From positions 186,001-250,000 of the forward strand of contig CAYQMX010000007.1 of the NCBI GenBank assembly GCA_964418745.1: a stretch of 64,000 nt of DNA, given 5' to 3'. Source of the DNA: Scleromatobacter sp964418745 (GTDB lineage: Bacteria > Pseudomonadota > Gammaproteobacteria > Burkholderiales > Burkholderiaceae_C). This document shows positions 1-8,763 of this stretch, one piece after another (within the stretch, counting starts at the first letter, position 1; each line of letters begins with the position of its first letter). The notes below the pieces were generated by a model. That model was not told where the DNA came from, ran no database searches, and saw nothing but the letters and a program-made list of their open reading frames with translations. The translations under genes and the position numbers were made by a program.

Positions 1-1
1 C

Positions 2-694
2 CGTTTCGAGATCCTGGCAGCGGCGTTCAACGCGATGCTGCTGCTGGTCGTGGCGGCCTACATCCTCTGGGAGGCCTTCCTTCGACTGAAGGCGCCGCCG
101 GAAATCGGATCGAACCTGATGCTTGGCATCGCCATCGTCGGCCTGGTCGTCAACCTCCTGAGCATGAAGGTGTTGCGCGGCGGCCAGGAGGCAAGCCTCA
201 ACGTCAAGGGCGCGTACCTGGAGGTCTGGGCCGACATGATCGGCTCCGTCGGTGTCATCCTCGGGGCGATCCTCATCAAGTTCACGGGTTGGTCGTGGGT
301 CGATTCGGCGGTAGCCGTCCTCATCGGCCTCTGGGTCGTTCCCCGGACGGTGACGCTGCTGAAGTCGAGCATCCATGTCCTCCTCGAAGGCGTTCCGGAA
401 GACATCGACCTGGCGAAGGTCCGGGCGACGCTTCTTGGCGTGCCAGGCGTCAGGAATCTCCACGACTTGCACGTGTGGTCGGTGACCAGCGGCAAGACCA
501 CGCTGACGGTTCACCTGGTGACGGAGCCGGCGATGGACGGCGAGGCCGACGTGCTTGCGACAGTGCGGCAGCGTCTGGCCGACAACTTCGGTATCCGCCA
601 CATCACTGTGCAATGCGAAGTGACGCCGTGCGACCAGAACGACGAGGTGGACCATTTCAAGGCTGGCAACGACGCTGTCGCGCGTGGCGATTGA
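2..694 (+). CDS. Cation diffusion facilitator, C-terminal part (5' end outside window)
   Basis: The reading frame is open from base 2 and has no credible start inside the window, so this is the C-terminal 230 residues of a CDF transporter. These proteins export Zn, Co, Cd or similar divalent metals from cytoplasm to periplasm by proton antiport. Visible are late transmembrane helices, the metal-site helix around YLEVWADMIGS (CzcD-like E/H-xxx-D pattern), and a cytoplasmic ferredoxin-like domain with the family signature around NLHDLHVW. It lies just upstream of a copper/silver RND operon, so a metal-resistance island is likely. Substrate cannot be fixed without the N-terminal half. DmeF- or CzcD-like are both possible. 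Confidence 0.9.
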   Translation, partial: RFEILAAAFNAMLLLVVAAYILWEAFLRLKAPPEIGSNLMLGIAIVGLVVNLLSMKVLRGGQEASLNVKGAYLEVWADMIGSVGVILGAILIKFTGWSWVDSAVAVLIGLWVVPRTVTLLKSSIHVLLEGVPEDIDLAKVRATLLGVPGVRNLHDLHVWSVTSGKTTLTVHLVTEPAMDGEADVLATVRQRLADNFGIRHITVQCEVTPCDQNDEVDHFKAGNDAVARGD

Positions 695-742
695 TGCAGG
701 ACAAGCCCCGGCCCGCATCCAGGCCCCAGACTGGTTGTGCTC

Positions 743-1126
743 ATGGCTCGCCTTCGCACACATCGCCTGACAACCGCGCTCGTCGTGGTCCTGTCGCTGC
801 TGTTCTCGCAGCTGGCGCTGGGGCAGTACGTCTGCCCGCGGCAGGCCACCCTGGAGGCGATGGCCGCGATGGCCCGGTCCGGGCACTCGTGCGCCGGCAT
901 GGACCAGCGCCAGCCGGCCTTGTGCCATCAGCACGCGGCCGATCCCGGCCAGGCCTTCGAGGCCGTCAAGGTCCCCACGGCCTCGTTGCCGGCCATCGTG
1001 CAGATGCTCGAACTGCCCCCGGCGCAGGAGGCCGCGGTCGCCGCGGTGCTGCCGGGGTCGGCCACTGCCGAGGCGCAGGCGCCGCCCGGGCCGCTCTACC
1101 TGTCCACGCTCCGGCTGCGGGTCTGA
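743..1126 (+). CDS. Small secreted Cys/His/Met-rich protein of metal-resistance operon
   Basis: A 127-residue protein with an N-terminal signal peptide ending near QLALG. The mature start holds CPRQ, HSCAGM and CHQH, a cluster of soft metal ligands, and the rest is Ala/Pro-rich. A GTG two codons earlier (737) is an alternative start. It stands between the CDF gene and the cusCBA operon on the same strand. I do not recognise a named family; short exported proteins of this kind often precede cus/czc genes. A periplasmic copper or silver buffering role is inferred from the ligands and location only. Confidence 0.6.
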   Translation: MARLRTHRLTTALVVVLSLLFSQLALGQYVCPRQATLEAMAAMARSGHSCAGMDQRQPALCHQHAADPGQAFEAVKVPTASLPAIVQMLELPPAQEAAVAAVLPGSATAEAQAPPGPLYLSTLRLRV

Positions 1127-1202
1127 ACCGCTCCGTCGATTGAACGGCGCTGGCGCGGCACGTCCGCGATGCCAGCCTTCCCCGCTCGTCTTCGGAGTTC
1201 CG

Positions 1203-2435
1203 ATGTCAAGACACCTCCTGGGTGCTGCCGCGCTGGCGGCCGCCCTGCTGCCGGCCGCGGCTGTTGCGGCCCCGCTTTCCCTCGACCAGGCCCTCGACCT
1301 GGCCGTCCACCGCTCCCGCATGACCGCCTCCGCCCGCGCCGGCGCGATGAGCGCGGCCGAGATGGCCCGTGCCGCGGGACAGCAGCCGGACCCGATGCTC
1401 GGCGTCGGCGTCGACAACCTGCCGATCACGGGAACCAACCGGTTCGGCACCAACGCCGAGGACATGACGATGAAGCGGGTCGGCCTCTCCCAGGAATGGG
1501 TGTCCGCCGACAAGCGGGCCGCCCGGCAGGCGGTCGCCACCGCGATGTCCGGCCGCGAGGCCGTGATGGAGCAGGTGGCCGCGGCGGATGCACGCCTGCA
1601 GACGGCGCTGGCCTACGTCGACGCCTTCTATGCGGGCGAGGCGCTGCAGCTCGCGACGCTCGACGAACAGCACGCTCGCGAACAGCGCGAGGCCGGCAGG
1701 GGTCGGCTGGCGACGCCGTCGGGGAGCGGCGCGGAGGTGCTGGGCCTCGAGGGCGCCTTGGGCATGGCCGAAGACGACTCGCGCGAGGTGCGGCAGCAGC
1801 AGGCCGCCGCCATGGCTGCGTTGCAGCGCTGGGCCGGTGCGACGAGCGACGAGCTCGTGCAACCGCTGCTGGCCATCGTGCCGCCGCTGGCCGACTACGT
1901 CGCTGCCGACCCGGCGGTCGTCGCCCGGCAGCGTGACATCGAGGTGGCGCGTCGCGAGGTCGACGCGGCGCGCCTGAACCGCAAGCCGAACTGGACGTTC
2001 GAGGTCTCCTACGGTCAACGGCAAAGCCGGACCGACCTGGTCTCCCTGGGCGTCAGCATCCCGCTTCCCGTGTCGCCGGCATCGCGCCAGGATCGCGAGA
2101 CCGCCGCCAGGCTGGCACTCGTCGACAAGGCCGAGGCCGAGCTGGAGGAAGCTCGTCGTGCAGCTGCGGGCGAGTACGCGGCGCTGTCCGGCGATGCCCG
2201 GCAGCTGGAGGAGCGCATCGAACGCTTCCAGGTCGCCGTGCTGGCGCCGCTGCGGCAGCGCACGGCGGCGACCCTGGCGGCCTATCGCTCGAACCAGGCC
2301 AGTCTCGTGATGCTGTTCGACGCGCGTCATGCCGAGGTCGAGGCGCAACGCAGGCTGCTTGGCCTTCGAAGAGACCTGGCCCGGACCCAGGCTCAACTTG
2401 TCTTCAAACCGATTGTCCCGGGAGGTGCGCAATGA
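1203..2435 (+). CDS. Outer-membrane efflux channel, CusC/CzcC (TolC) family
   Basis: A 410-residue outer-membrane factor expected to form the trimeric channel of the tripartite metal pump. The start at 1203 gives MSRHLLG followed by a clean Ala-rich signal peptide; an upstream TTG at 1140 only adds a non-signal-like stretch. The N-terminal LSLDQALDLAV segment is the usual OEP repeat opening, and the two long Ala/Glu/Arg helical regions fit the paired OEP coiled-coil repeats. Its stop overlaps the adaptor start by four bases (ATGA), so the operon is translationally coupled. Metal specificity is taken from the downstream CusA. Confidence 0.85.
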   Translation: MSRHLLGAAALAAALLPAAAVAAPLSLDQALDLAVHRSRMTASARAGAMSAAEMARAAGQQPDPMLGVGVDNLPITGTNRFGTNAEDMTMKRVGLSQEWVSADKRAARQAVATAMSGREAVMEQVAAADARLQTALAYVDAFYAGEALQLATLDEQHAREQREAGRGRLATPSGSGAEVLGLEGALGMAEDDSREVRQQQAAAMAALQRWAGATSDELVQPLLAIVPPLADYVAADPAVVARQRDIEVARREVDAARLNRKPNWTFEVSYGQRQSRTDLVSLGVSIPLPVSPASRQDRETAARLALVDKAEAELEEARRAAAGEYAALSGDARQLEERIERFQVAVLAPLRQRTAATLAAYRSNQASLVMLFDARHAEVEAQRRLLGLRRDLARTQAQLVFKPIVPGGAQ

Positions 2436-3670
2436 GCCGCGTTCAACAGGCCTGCATTGCCGTCGCGGCCGCCGTCGCCATTGCCGGCGGGGCCTTCCAA
2501 CTGGGACGCAACGCCGCCCGCGACCAGGGCGGAACGCATGCCGCAGCGCCGGCCGTTGCCGCCTCCGGCAGCGAGCGCAAGGTTCTCTACTGGCAGGACC
2601 CGATGAACCCGGGCCAGAAGTTCGACAAGCCCGGCAAGTCGCCCTTCATGGACATGCAGCTTCAACCCGTCTACGCGGAAGAAGCGGGCGACTCCGGCGT
2701 GAAGGTGAGTGCGCAGGTGCAGCAGAACCTGGGCCTGCGCACCGCGGTCGTCAAGCGTGCCGACGTCGGCACGTCGTTCGACGCCGTGGGGTCGGTGCAG
2801 TTCGATGAACGTCTTGGCTTCGCGGTACAGACCCGGGTGGCGGGCTTTGTCGAACACCTGGCCGTGCGCGCACCCATGGAACGCGTGACCCGGGGCGAGG
2901 TGCTCGGGACGGTGTTCGCGCCGGACTGGCTCGGTCCGTTGAACGACCTCGTCGCGCTGGAACGCTCGGGGGCGCCTGCGGATCTCGTCGCGGCGGCGCG
3001 CGAGCGCACGCGCGCCTTGTCCATTCCCGCGGAGCTCGTGCAGCAAGCCGAGGCGGGCGGCACGCCCACGGCCCGCTTCGCCCTGGTGTCGCCGGCCGGC
3101 GGCGTGGTCGCCGAGCTGGGCGTGCGCGAAGGCATGGCGGTATCCCCTGGCATGACCTTGTTCCGCATTGCCGGCCTGGACAAGGTCTGGGCCGTCGCCG
3201 AAGTGCCCGAGGCGCAGGCCGTGCACCTCGTGCGCGGACAGCCGGTGACGGCGGTGCTGCAGGCCGACCCCGGCCGGTCGTTCGCGGGCACGCTGCAGGA
3301 AATCCTGCCCCAGGTGAACCCGGCGACCCGCACGCTGCAGGCCAGGTTCGAAGTCGACAACCGGGGCGGCAGGCTCATGCCCGGGATGCTGCTGCGGCTG
3401 CAGGTGAAAGGCCCGACGACCTCGCGCCTGGTGGTGCCGGCGGAGGCGGTCATCCGCACCGGCACCCGGGCGGTGGCCATCGTGCGAAAGGAGAACGGCA
3501 GTTTCGAACCGCGCGAACTCAAGCTGGGCGCGGACCTGGGCGACACGCTCGAGGTCCTCGGCGGTCTCGCGGAGGGCGACCAGGTCGTGGCCAGCGGCCA
3601 GTTCATGTTGGACTCCGAGGCGCGCTTGCGTTCGGTGCTGGGCGACATGGCGGCCGGAGGCTCGAAGTGA
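2432..3670 (+). CDS. cusB: RND periplasmic adaptor, CusB type
   Basis: A 412-residue membrane-fusion protein joining the inner-membrane pump to the outer-membrane channel. Residues 1-30 form a membrane anchor/signal. Residues about 51-84 are a heavy-metal-binding segment beginning YWQDPMNPG and ending with PFMDMQLQPVY, typical of CusB-like adaptors of Cu/Ag systems. Barrel-sandwich, beta-barrel and membrane-proximal parts follow, with the LVVPAEAVIRTG segment typical of the family near the end. It overlaps its neighbours by four bases on both sides, so the three subunits are probably made stoichiometrically. Confidence 0.9.
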   Translation: MSRVQQACIAVAAAVAIAGGAFQLGRNAARDQGGTHAAAPAVAASGSERKVLYWQDPMNPGQKFDKPGKSPFMDMQLQPVYAEEAGDSGVKVSAQVQQNLGLRTAVVKRADVGTSFDAVGSVQFDERLGFAVQTRVAGFVEHLAVRAPMERVTRGEVLGTVFAPDWLGPLNDLVALERSGAPADLVAAARERTRALSIPAELVQQAEAGGTPTARFALVSPAGGVVAELGVREGMAVSPGMTLFRIAGLDKVWAVAEVPEAQAVHLVRGQPVTAVLQADPGRSFAGTLQEILPQVNPATRTLQARFEVDNRGGRLMPGMLLRLQVKGPTTSRLVVPAEAVIRTGTRAVAIVRKENGSFEPRELKLGADLGDTLEVLGGLAEGDQVVASGQFMLDSEARLRSVLGDMAAGGSK

Positions 3671-6600
3671 TCGCCGGCCTGATCCGCTGGTCCGTCGCCA
3701 ATCGCCTCCTGGTGCTGTTCGCCGCGGCCTTCCTGGTCGCCGCGGCCGTCGTCGCGACGGCGACGACGCCTGTCGACGCCTTGCCCGACCTGTCGGACAC
3801 CCAGGTGATCGTGCGGACGAGCTACCCCGGCAAGCCGCCCCAGGTGGTGGAAGACCTGGTGACGTATCCGCTCACGACGACGATGCTCAGCGTGCCGGGC
3901 GCCCGCACGGTGCGCGGCTACTCGTTCTTCGGCGACTCGTTCGTCTACATCCTGTTCGACGACCGGACCGACCCCTACTGGGCGCGCTCGCGCGTGGTGG
4001 AGTACCTCAACCAGGTACAGGGTCGTCTGCCGGCCGGCGCCACCGCCGCGCTCGGACCCGATGCGACGGGCGTCGGCTGGGTCTACGAGTACGCGCTCGT
4101 GGACCGGACGGGCCGGCACGACCTCGGCCAGCTGCGGGCGCTCAACGACTGGTTCCTGAAGTACGAACTCAAGACGGTACAGGACGTGGCCGAGGTGGCC
4201 AGCATCGGCGGCATGGTGCGCCAGTACCAGGTCGTGCTCGATCCGGACCGGATGCGACAGCTCGGCATCACCCAGGCCCAGGTGATGGATTCGATCCAGA
4301 AGGCCAACCAGTCCTCCGGCGGCTCGGTCGTCGAGATGGCCGAGGCCGAGTACATGGTGCGCTCGCAGGGCTTCCTCGAGACGCTGGACGACTTCAGGAC
4401 GATTCCCGTGGCGCTGGCGGGCTCGACGCCGGTGCTGTTGCGCGATGTCGCGACCGTGCAGATGGGCCCGGAGATGCGCCGCGGCATCGCGGAACTGGAT
4501 GGGGAGGGCGAGGTCGCCGGAGGCGTGGTCGTGATGCGCTCGGGCAAGAACGCCCGCACCACCATCGAGGCGGTCAAGACCCGGCTCGAGCAGCTCAAGC
4601 CCGGCTTGCCCAAGGGCGTGGAGGTGGTCACCACCTACGACCGGTCCCGGCTCATCGACCGGTCGATCGACAACCTCGAGGTCAAGCTGGCCGAGGAGTT
4701 CATCGCCGTCGCCGTGGTCTGCGCCCTGTTCCTGTTCCACCTGCGCTCGGCCCTGGTGGCGGTCGTCGCGCTGCCGATCGCGGTCGGAACCGCCTTCGTC
4801 GTGATGCGCTGGCAGGGCTTGAACGCCAACATCCTGAGCCTGTCCGGCATCGCGCTGGCGTGCGGCGCCGCGCTGGACGGCGTGGTCGTGCTGCTCGAGG
4901 CGGCCCACCGGCATATCGAAGCCTTCGAGCACGCCGTCGATCGGCAGTCGAGCGCGGCGGAACGATGGACGATCGTCACGGACGCGGCCGTGGAGGTCGG
5001 GCCGGCGCTGTTCTTCTCGCTGCTGGTCATCACGCTCTCGTTCCTGCCGGTCTTCTCGCTGGAGGCGCAGGAGGGCAAGCTGTTTTCTCCGCTCGCCTTC
5101 ACCAAGACCTACACGATGGCGGCAGCCGCCGCGTTGTCCGTGACGCTCGTGCCCGTGCTCATGGGGTACCTGATCCGCGGGCGCATTCCCCGGGAGGCGG
5201 CCAACCCGCTGAACCGGATCCTGGTGCGCCTCTATCACCCGGCGCTGGGGGCGGTGCTGCGGTTCCCGAAGACCACGCTGGCCGTTGCCGGCGTCGTCCT
5301 GGCGCTGACGGCCATCCCCGTCATGCGCCTCGGCGGCGAGTTCATGCCGCCGCTGGACGAGGGCGACCTGCTGTACATGCCGTCCGCGCTGCCGGGCCTG
5401 TCGGCGTCCAAGGCCGCCGAACTGCTGCAGCAGACCGACCGGCTCATCAAGACCGTGCCCGAAGTGCAACGGGTCTTCGGCAAGGCCGGGCGCGCGGACA
5501 GCGCCACCGACCCGGCGCCGCTGGAGATGTTCGAGACCACCATCCAGTTCAAGCCGCGCGAGCAATGGCGCCCGGGCATGACCCCGGACCGGCTGGTCGA
5601 GGAACTCGACCGCGCGGTGAAGGTGCCGGGGCTGTCCAACATCTGGGTGCCGCCGATCCGCAATCGCATCGACATGCTGGCCACCGGCATCAAGAGTCCG
5701 GTCGGCATCAAGGTGGCCGGCGCCGACCTGGCGACCATCGACAGGCTGACCACCCAGATCGAGGCGACGGTCCGCGGTGTCTCCGGCGTCTCCTCGGCGC
5801 TGGCCGAGCGCCTGACCGGCGGGCGCTACATCGACGTGGACGTCGACCGCGCAGCCATCGCCCGCTACGGCCTGTCCGTGGCCGACGTGCAGTCCATCGT
5901 GTCGACGGCCATCGGCGGCGAGAACGTGGGCGAGGTGGTCAGCGGCCGGGAACGCTTCCCCATCAACGTCCGCTACCCGCGCGAGATGCGCGACTCGCTC
6001 GAGCGCCTGCGCACGCTGCCCTTCGTCACCGACAGGGGCGCGCGACTGTCGTTGCAGGACGTGGCCCGGGTCGCCATCGCCGAGGGCCCGCCCATGCTGC
6101 GCAGCGAGAACGCGCGCCTGTCCGGCTGGGTGTACGTCGACGTGCGCGGCCGCGACCTGCGGTCCGCCGTCCGCGACATGCAGGCCGCGGTCGCCCGGCA
6201 GGTGGCGCTGCCGGCGGGCTACGCCATTTCCTGGTCGGGGCAGTTCGAGTACCTGGAGCGCGCGACCGAGCGCCTGAAGATGGTGGTGCCCGCGACGCTG
6301 GCCGTCATCTTCGTGCTGCTCCACGTGCTGTTCCGCAAGGCCACGGACGCGGCGCTGGTGATGGCGGCCGTGCCGTTCTCGCTGGTGGGCGGCTTCTGGC
6401 TGGTCTGGTCGCTGGGGCACGCGGTCTCGGTGGCCACGGCCGTCGGCTTCCTCGCGCTCGCGGGCGTCGCCGCCGAATTCGGCGTCGTGATGCTCCTCTA
6501 CCTCGAGAACGCCCTGAAGCGGCGCCTTGCCGCGGGCGAACCGGACGACGAGGCGACCTTGCTGGCGGCCATCCGGGAAGGGGCAGTGCTGCGGGTGCGG

Positions 6601-6816
6601 CCCAAGGCGATGACCGTGGCCATCGTGCTGGCCGGGCTCGTGCCGATGATGGGGGGGCAGGGCACCGGCTCGGAGATCATGGCCCGCGTGGCGGCGCCGA
6701 TGGTGGGCGGCATGGTGACGGCGCCGCTGCTGAGCATGCTGGTCATACCGGCGGCCTGGTTGCTGGTGCGCCGGCGTCGGCGGCCACTGCGCGGTACGGT
6801 GCTGCCGGCCCGCTGA
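3667..6816 (+). CDS. cusA: Heavy-metal RND pump, CusA type (Cu/Ag)
   Basis: A 1049-residue HME-RND proton antiporter with twelve predicted membrane helices and two large periplasmic loops. The copper/silver methionine triad of E. coli CusA is intact: Met571 in LLYMP, Met621 in LEMFET and Met670 in RIDMLATGIKSP, each exactly two positions from E. coli numbering. The GVGWVYEYALVD segment also fits CusA-like pumps. The helix-4 region around residues 400-410 has CGAALDGVVVLLE, the expected proton-relay site. It is the last gene of the cusCBA operon; no CusF follows. A very long minus-strand open frame across it is a GC-bias artefact. Confidence 0.95.
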   Translation: MIAGLIRWSVANRLLVLFAAAFLVAAAVVATATTPVDALPDLSDTQVIVRTSYPGKPPQVVEDLVTYPLTTTMLSVPGARTVRGYSFFGDSFVYILFDDRTDPYWARSRVVEYLNQVQGRLPAGATAALGPDATGVGWVYEYALVDRTGRHDLGQLRALNDWFLKYELKTVQDVAEVASIGGMVRQYQVVLDPDRMRQLGITQAQVMDSIQKANQSSGGSVVEMAEAEYMVRSQGFLETLDDFRTIPVALAGSTPVLLRDVATVQMGPEMRRGIAELDGEGEVAGGVVVMRSGKNARTTIEAVKTRLEQLKPGLPKGVEVVTTYDRSRLIDRSIDNLEVKLAEEFIAVAVVCALFLFHLRSALVAVVALPIAVGTAFVVMRWQGLNANILSLSGIALACGAALDGVVVLLEAAHRHIEAFEHAVDRQSSAAERWTIVTDAAVEVGPALFFSLLVITLSFLPVFSLEAQEGKLFSPLAFTKTYTMAAAAALSVTLVPVLMGYLIRGRIPREAANPLNRILVRLYHPALGAVLRFPKTTLAVAGVVLALTAIPVMRLGGEFMPPLDEGDLLYMPSALPGLSASKAAELLQQTDRLIKTVPEVQRVFGKAGRADSATDPAPLEMFETTIQFKPREQWRPGMTPDRLVEELDRAVKVPGLSNIWVPPIRNRIDMLATGIKSPVGIKVAGADLATIDRLTTQIEATVRGVSGVSSALAERLTGGRYIDVDVDRAAIARYGLSVADVQSIVSTAIGGENVGEVVSGRERFPINVRYPREMRDSLERLRTLPFVTDRGARLSLQDVARVAIAEGPPMLRSENARLSGWVYVDVRGRDLRSAVRDMQAAVARQVALPAGYAISWSGQFEYLERATERLKMVVPATLAVIFVLLHVLFRKATDAALVMAAVPFSLVGGFWLVWSLGHAVSVATAVGFLALAGVAAEFGVVMLLYLENALKRRLAAGEPDDEATLLAAIREGAVLRVRPKAMTVAIVLAGLVPMMGGQGTGSEIMARVAAPMVGGMVTAPLLSMLVIPAAWLLVRRRRRPLRGTVLPAR

Positions 6817-6850
6817 GGCCGGGCCGGCGGGCGGCGCCTGCGGGGCCGGC

Positions 6851-7432
6851 TCAGCGGGCCGGCGTCGCCTTGCGCGCGTCGGCGATCGGCTCGACGGCGA
6901 CCACTTCCTTGGCGCGCGTGTCGATGCCCACCAGCAGGTCGGGCTTGTCGAAGAACGCGCCGCTCGCCGCGCTGCGGCGCAGCAGCTCGAGATCGCGGGC
7001 CGCACCCGGGCGCGACAGGCGAACCCGGTAGACCGAGGGCGGCCCGTGGAAGATCACCGTCACGAGGCCGTCGACGTCGTGGTCGGCCACCTGTTGCGCC
7101 GCCAGCATTCGCGCGGCGCCCAGCCGATCGATGACGTGTTCCGCCTTGTTGCCGGACACGAGCAGGCACTGGTCGCCCTTGAGCGCCTGCGCGATGAAGT
7201 TGGCCTGCACCGCGTAGTCGGCGCGCCGCCTGTCCAGGCGCCACGACGATCCGTCGGCCAGCGCGAGATCGGCCGGGGCGCCGGGTGGCTCGACCCAGGC
7301 CGCGACCTTGGCCATGACGAAGTCCGGCCCGCGCATCGCGTCGGCCGGGCGGGGGGGACTGGCGGAGGCGGAAGTCATCTGGATGATTCCTGAGAGGAAG
7401 AGGAGCGGGCCGAGCCGCCGGAGGATGGACAT
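6851..7432 (-). CDS. Exported protein of unknown function, coupled to protein-glutaminase gene
   Basis: A 193-residue protein with an N-terminal signal peptide (MSILRRLGPLLFLSG, cleavage likely near ASASP). I do not recognise a domain; the mature part is predicted mixed alpha/beta with a single Cys in KGDQCLLVSG. Its ATG shares one base with the stop codon of the glutaminase-like gene upstream (TGATG), so it is translationally coupled to it. That arrangement, enzyme then small exported protein, is what toxin-immunity pairs look like, and a periplasmic immunity or chaperone role is a guess based on it. An ordinary secreted accessory protein is equally possible. Confidence 0.6.
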   Translation of the reverse strand: MSILRRLGPLLFLSGIIQMTSASASPPRPADAMRGPDFVMAKVAAWVEPPGAPADLALADGSSWRLDRRRADYAVQANFIAQALKGDQCLLVSGNKAEHVIDRLGAARMLAAQQVADHDVDGLVTVIFHGPPSVYRVRLSRPGAARDLELLRRSAASGAFFDKPDLLVGIDTRAKEVVAVEPIADARKATPAR

Positions 7433-8019
7433 CAGGGCCTCGTCCAGTTCGCGGCGCGGTCCGCGCGGTGTTGGTCGAAGATGGCCGTGATCTCGGCGGC
7501 GTCGGGCGTCGGCGCGACGCGGCCGTCGGGCGCGCGATAGTAGGGCGTCGCGTCGGTGCGCACCAGCTGCGAGCCCGGTTGGCCCTGCATGTCCTTCCAT
7601 TGCTGCGGCGTCACGGGGCCGGAGGCGATGGACGGGTCGAGCACCATGGGCGTGACCACGCCGCCGACCTCGACGGGCACGGTCGGGGCGACGTGGTACC
7701 CCCATTCGACGAAGCCGTCCGGATCGTTGGGCGTGGCTACCCGCAACGGGTGCGAGATGTCCGGGGCGTAGTTCCACGCCTTGCCGGCGTCGACGCCCGC
7801 GGCCTTCAGTTCCTGATCCATCACCTCGGCCCGGTTGTAGCAACAGTCGTTCGGATAGTTCCAGGGAATGTCCGTGCGGCTCTTGAAGTGGTCGAACCAC
7901 TGCTGCGCCTGCGCCGGCGTCAGCGTGCCGCATCCGGCGCAGGGTACCACCGGAGACGCGGCAGGCGCGTTCGAGAACAGGCCGACGATCTCGTCCCACA
8001 GGTCGGAGAAGAAGCTCAT
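7432..8019 (-). CDS. Protein-glutamine deamidase (protein-glutaminase) domain protein
   Basis: A 195-residue protein whose core matches the protein-glutaminase fold, a papain/transglutaminase-like enzyme that converts protein glutamine side chains to glutamate. The catalytic triad is visible in order: Cys60 in NDCCYNRAEVM, His109 in WGYHVAP and Asp128 in MVLDPS. There is no signal peptide, only a short hydrophobic N-terminal stretch (DEIVGLF) followed by a Cys pair (CAGC). It is the middle gene of a three-gene minus-strand operon. Known relatives include the secreted Chryseobacterium enzyme and toxin or effector domains. Absence of a signal peptide favours delivery by a dedicated secretion system, but none is encoded in this window. 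Confidence 0.75.
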   Translation of the reverse strand: MSFFSDLWDEIVGLFSNAPAASPVVPCAGCGTLTPAQAQQWFDHFKSRTDIPWNYPNDCCYNRAEVMDQELKAAGVDAGKAWNYAPDISHPLRVATPNDPDGFVEWGYHVAPTVPVEVGGVVTPMVLDPSIASGPVTPQQWKDMQGQPGSQLVRTDATPYYRAPDGRVAPTPDAAEITAIFDQHRADRAANWTRP

Positions 8020-8079
8020 GCGCGGCTCATCGCCTCGCCATGCGCCGCACGCCGGGCGGAACCGGGCGGGGCGAGGGCC

Positions 8080-8412
8080 TCACGCGCGACTCCGGGGGAA
8101 CCGGTCGGCGCGGTCGAACAGGGCCCGGATCTTGTCGTCGGCGATGCGGAAGCGGTCGTTCATGACCTCGACCATCCAGGCCGGATCGACGGCGTCTTCG
8201 TGTGCGCCGGAGGCCCAGGCCAGCGTGACGTAGCCGGCAACCTGCCGCTCGGTGACCAGGCCGTAGTCCATCGCGCGCGCGAACAGCAGGTCGAGCGCGC
8301 GCCGGTCGGGAAGCCGTCGCGTCCTGCCCTGGATGAAGGCGGCGAGACGCTCGAGGAACCGGCCCTGGCGCTGCGCCGTCAACGCGGTCATCTGTTCGGA
8401 CGAAATGTGCAT
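8080..8412 (-). CDS. Small helical protein, first gene of the glutaminase operon
   Basis: A 110-residue, predominantly helical cytoplasmic protein opening MHISSEQMTALTAQRQGRFLERLAA (given here only as its general character: a long amphipathic helix), with no signal peptide or membrane segment. It precedes the glutaminase gene by 60 bases on the same strand. From memory, similar short proteins with an N-terminal H-I-x-x-E-Q-M helix and a later 'YGL..E..V..YV.LAW' pattern accompany secreted toxin or effector genes in proteobacteria, where they may act as adaptors. That likeness is uncertain. Function unknown. Confidence 0.55.
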   Translation of the reverse strand: MHISSEQMTALTAQRQGRFLERLAAFIQGRTRRLPDRRALDLLFARAMDYGLVTERQVAGYVTLAWASGAHEDAVDPAWMVEVMNDRFRIADDKIRALFDRADRFPRSRA

Positions 8413-8763
8413 CTCGCTGCGCCTGCGCGCCGTGCCGACCCGTGGGAGAAGCTGCGGATGCTAGGAGGAGTTCGTTCGACTGTCCATACCTCATGCCGTA
8501 TGGCGCACGGCGGGTTCGGCGGTCGCCGAGCCGGTCCGCGGCGTGTCAGGGTTCTTACCAATCACTTTCGAAACTATCGAAGCGAAAGCTATTGTGGCGG
8601 CGAATTCCGATTTTTAGAATCAATTCGCGCTGCAAACAAAAGCATTCGGTGCTCCAGGCGCGACTCTCAGGCGGTCTCTGGTTTCGTTTCGCTTTCGATT
8701 TACGGGAAGGCGCAAGCGGCCGGGGCCGCAACCCCGCAAGACCGATCTCCAAGGAATGCATCG
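8413..8763 (+). promoter_or_regulatory. Regulatory region of the galactosamine locus with candidate DeoR operators
   Basis: This 351-base gap separates the divergent glutaminase operon from the first gene of the aga-like locus and is much more AT-rich than its surroundings from about 8550. It contains an inverted pair ACTTTCG (8564-8570) and CGAAAGCT (8583-8590), and three spaced TTTCG motifs (8682-8686, 8687-8691, 8693-8697). Repeated CTTTC/GAAAG-like elements are typical operators of DeoR-family sugar-phosphate repressors, so these are candidate sites for the DeoR regulator at 17090. A weak GGA ribosome-binding site (CAAGGAATG) precedes the receptor start. Confidence 0.4.

Noticed and set aside
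2671..7005. 1444-codon minus-strand open frame across cusBA
   Set aside because: Arg/His/Gly/Ala-rich translation typical of GC-driven antisense frames; the plus strand carries well-conserved cusB and cusA.
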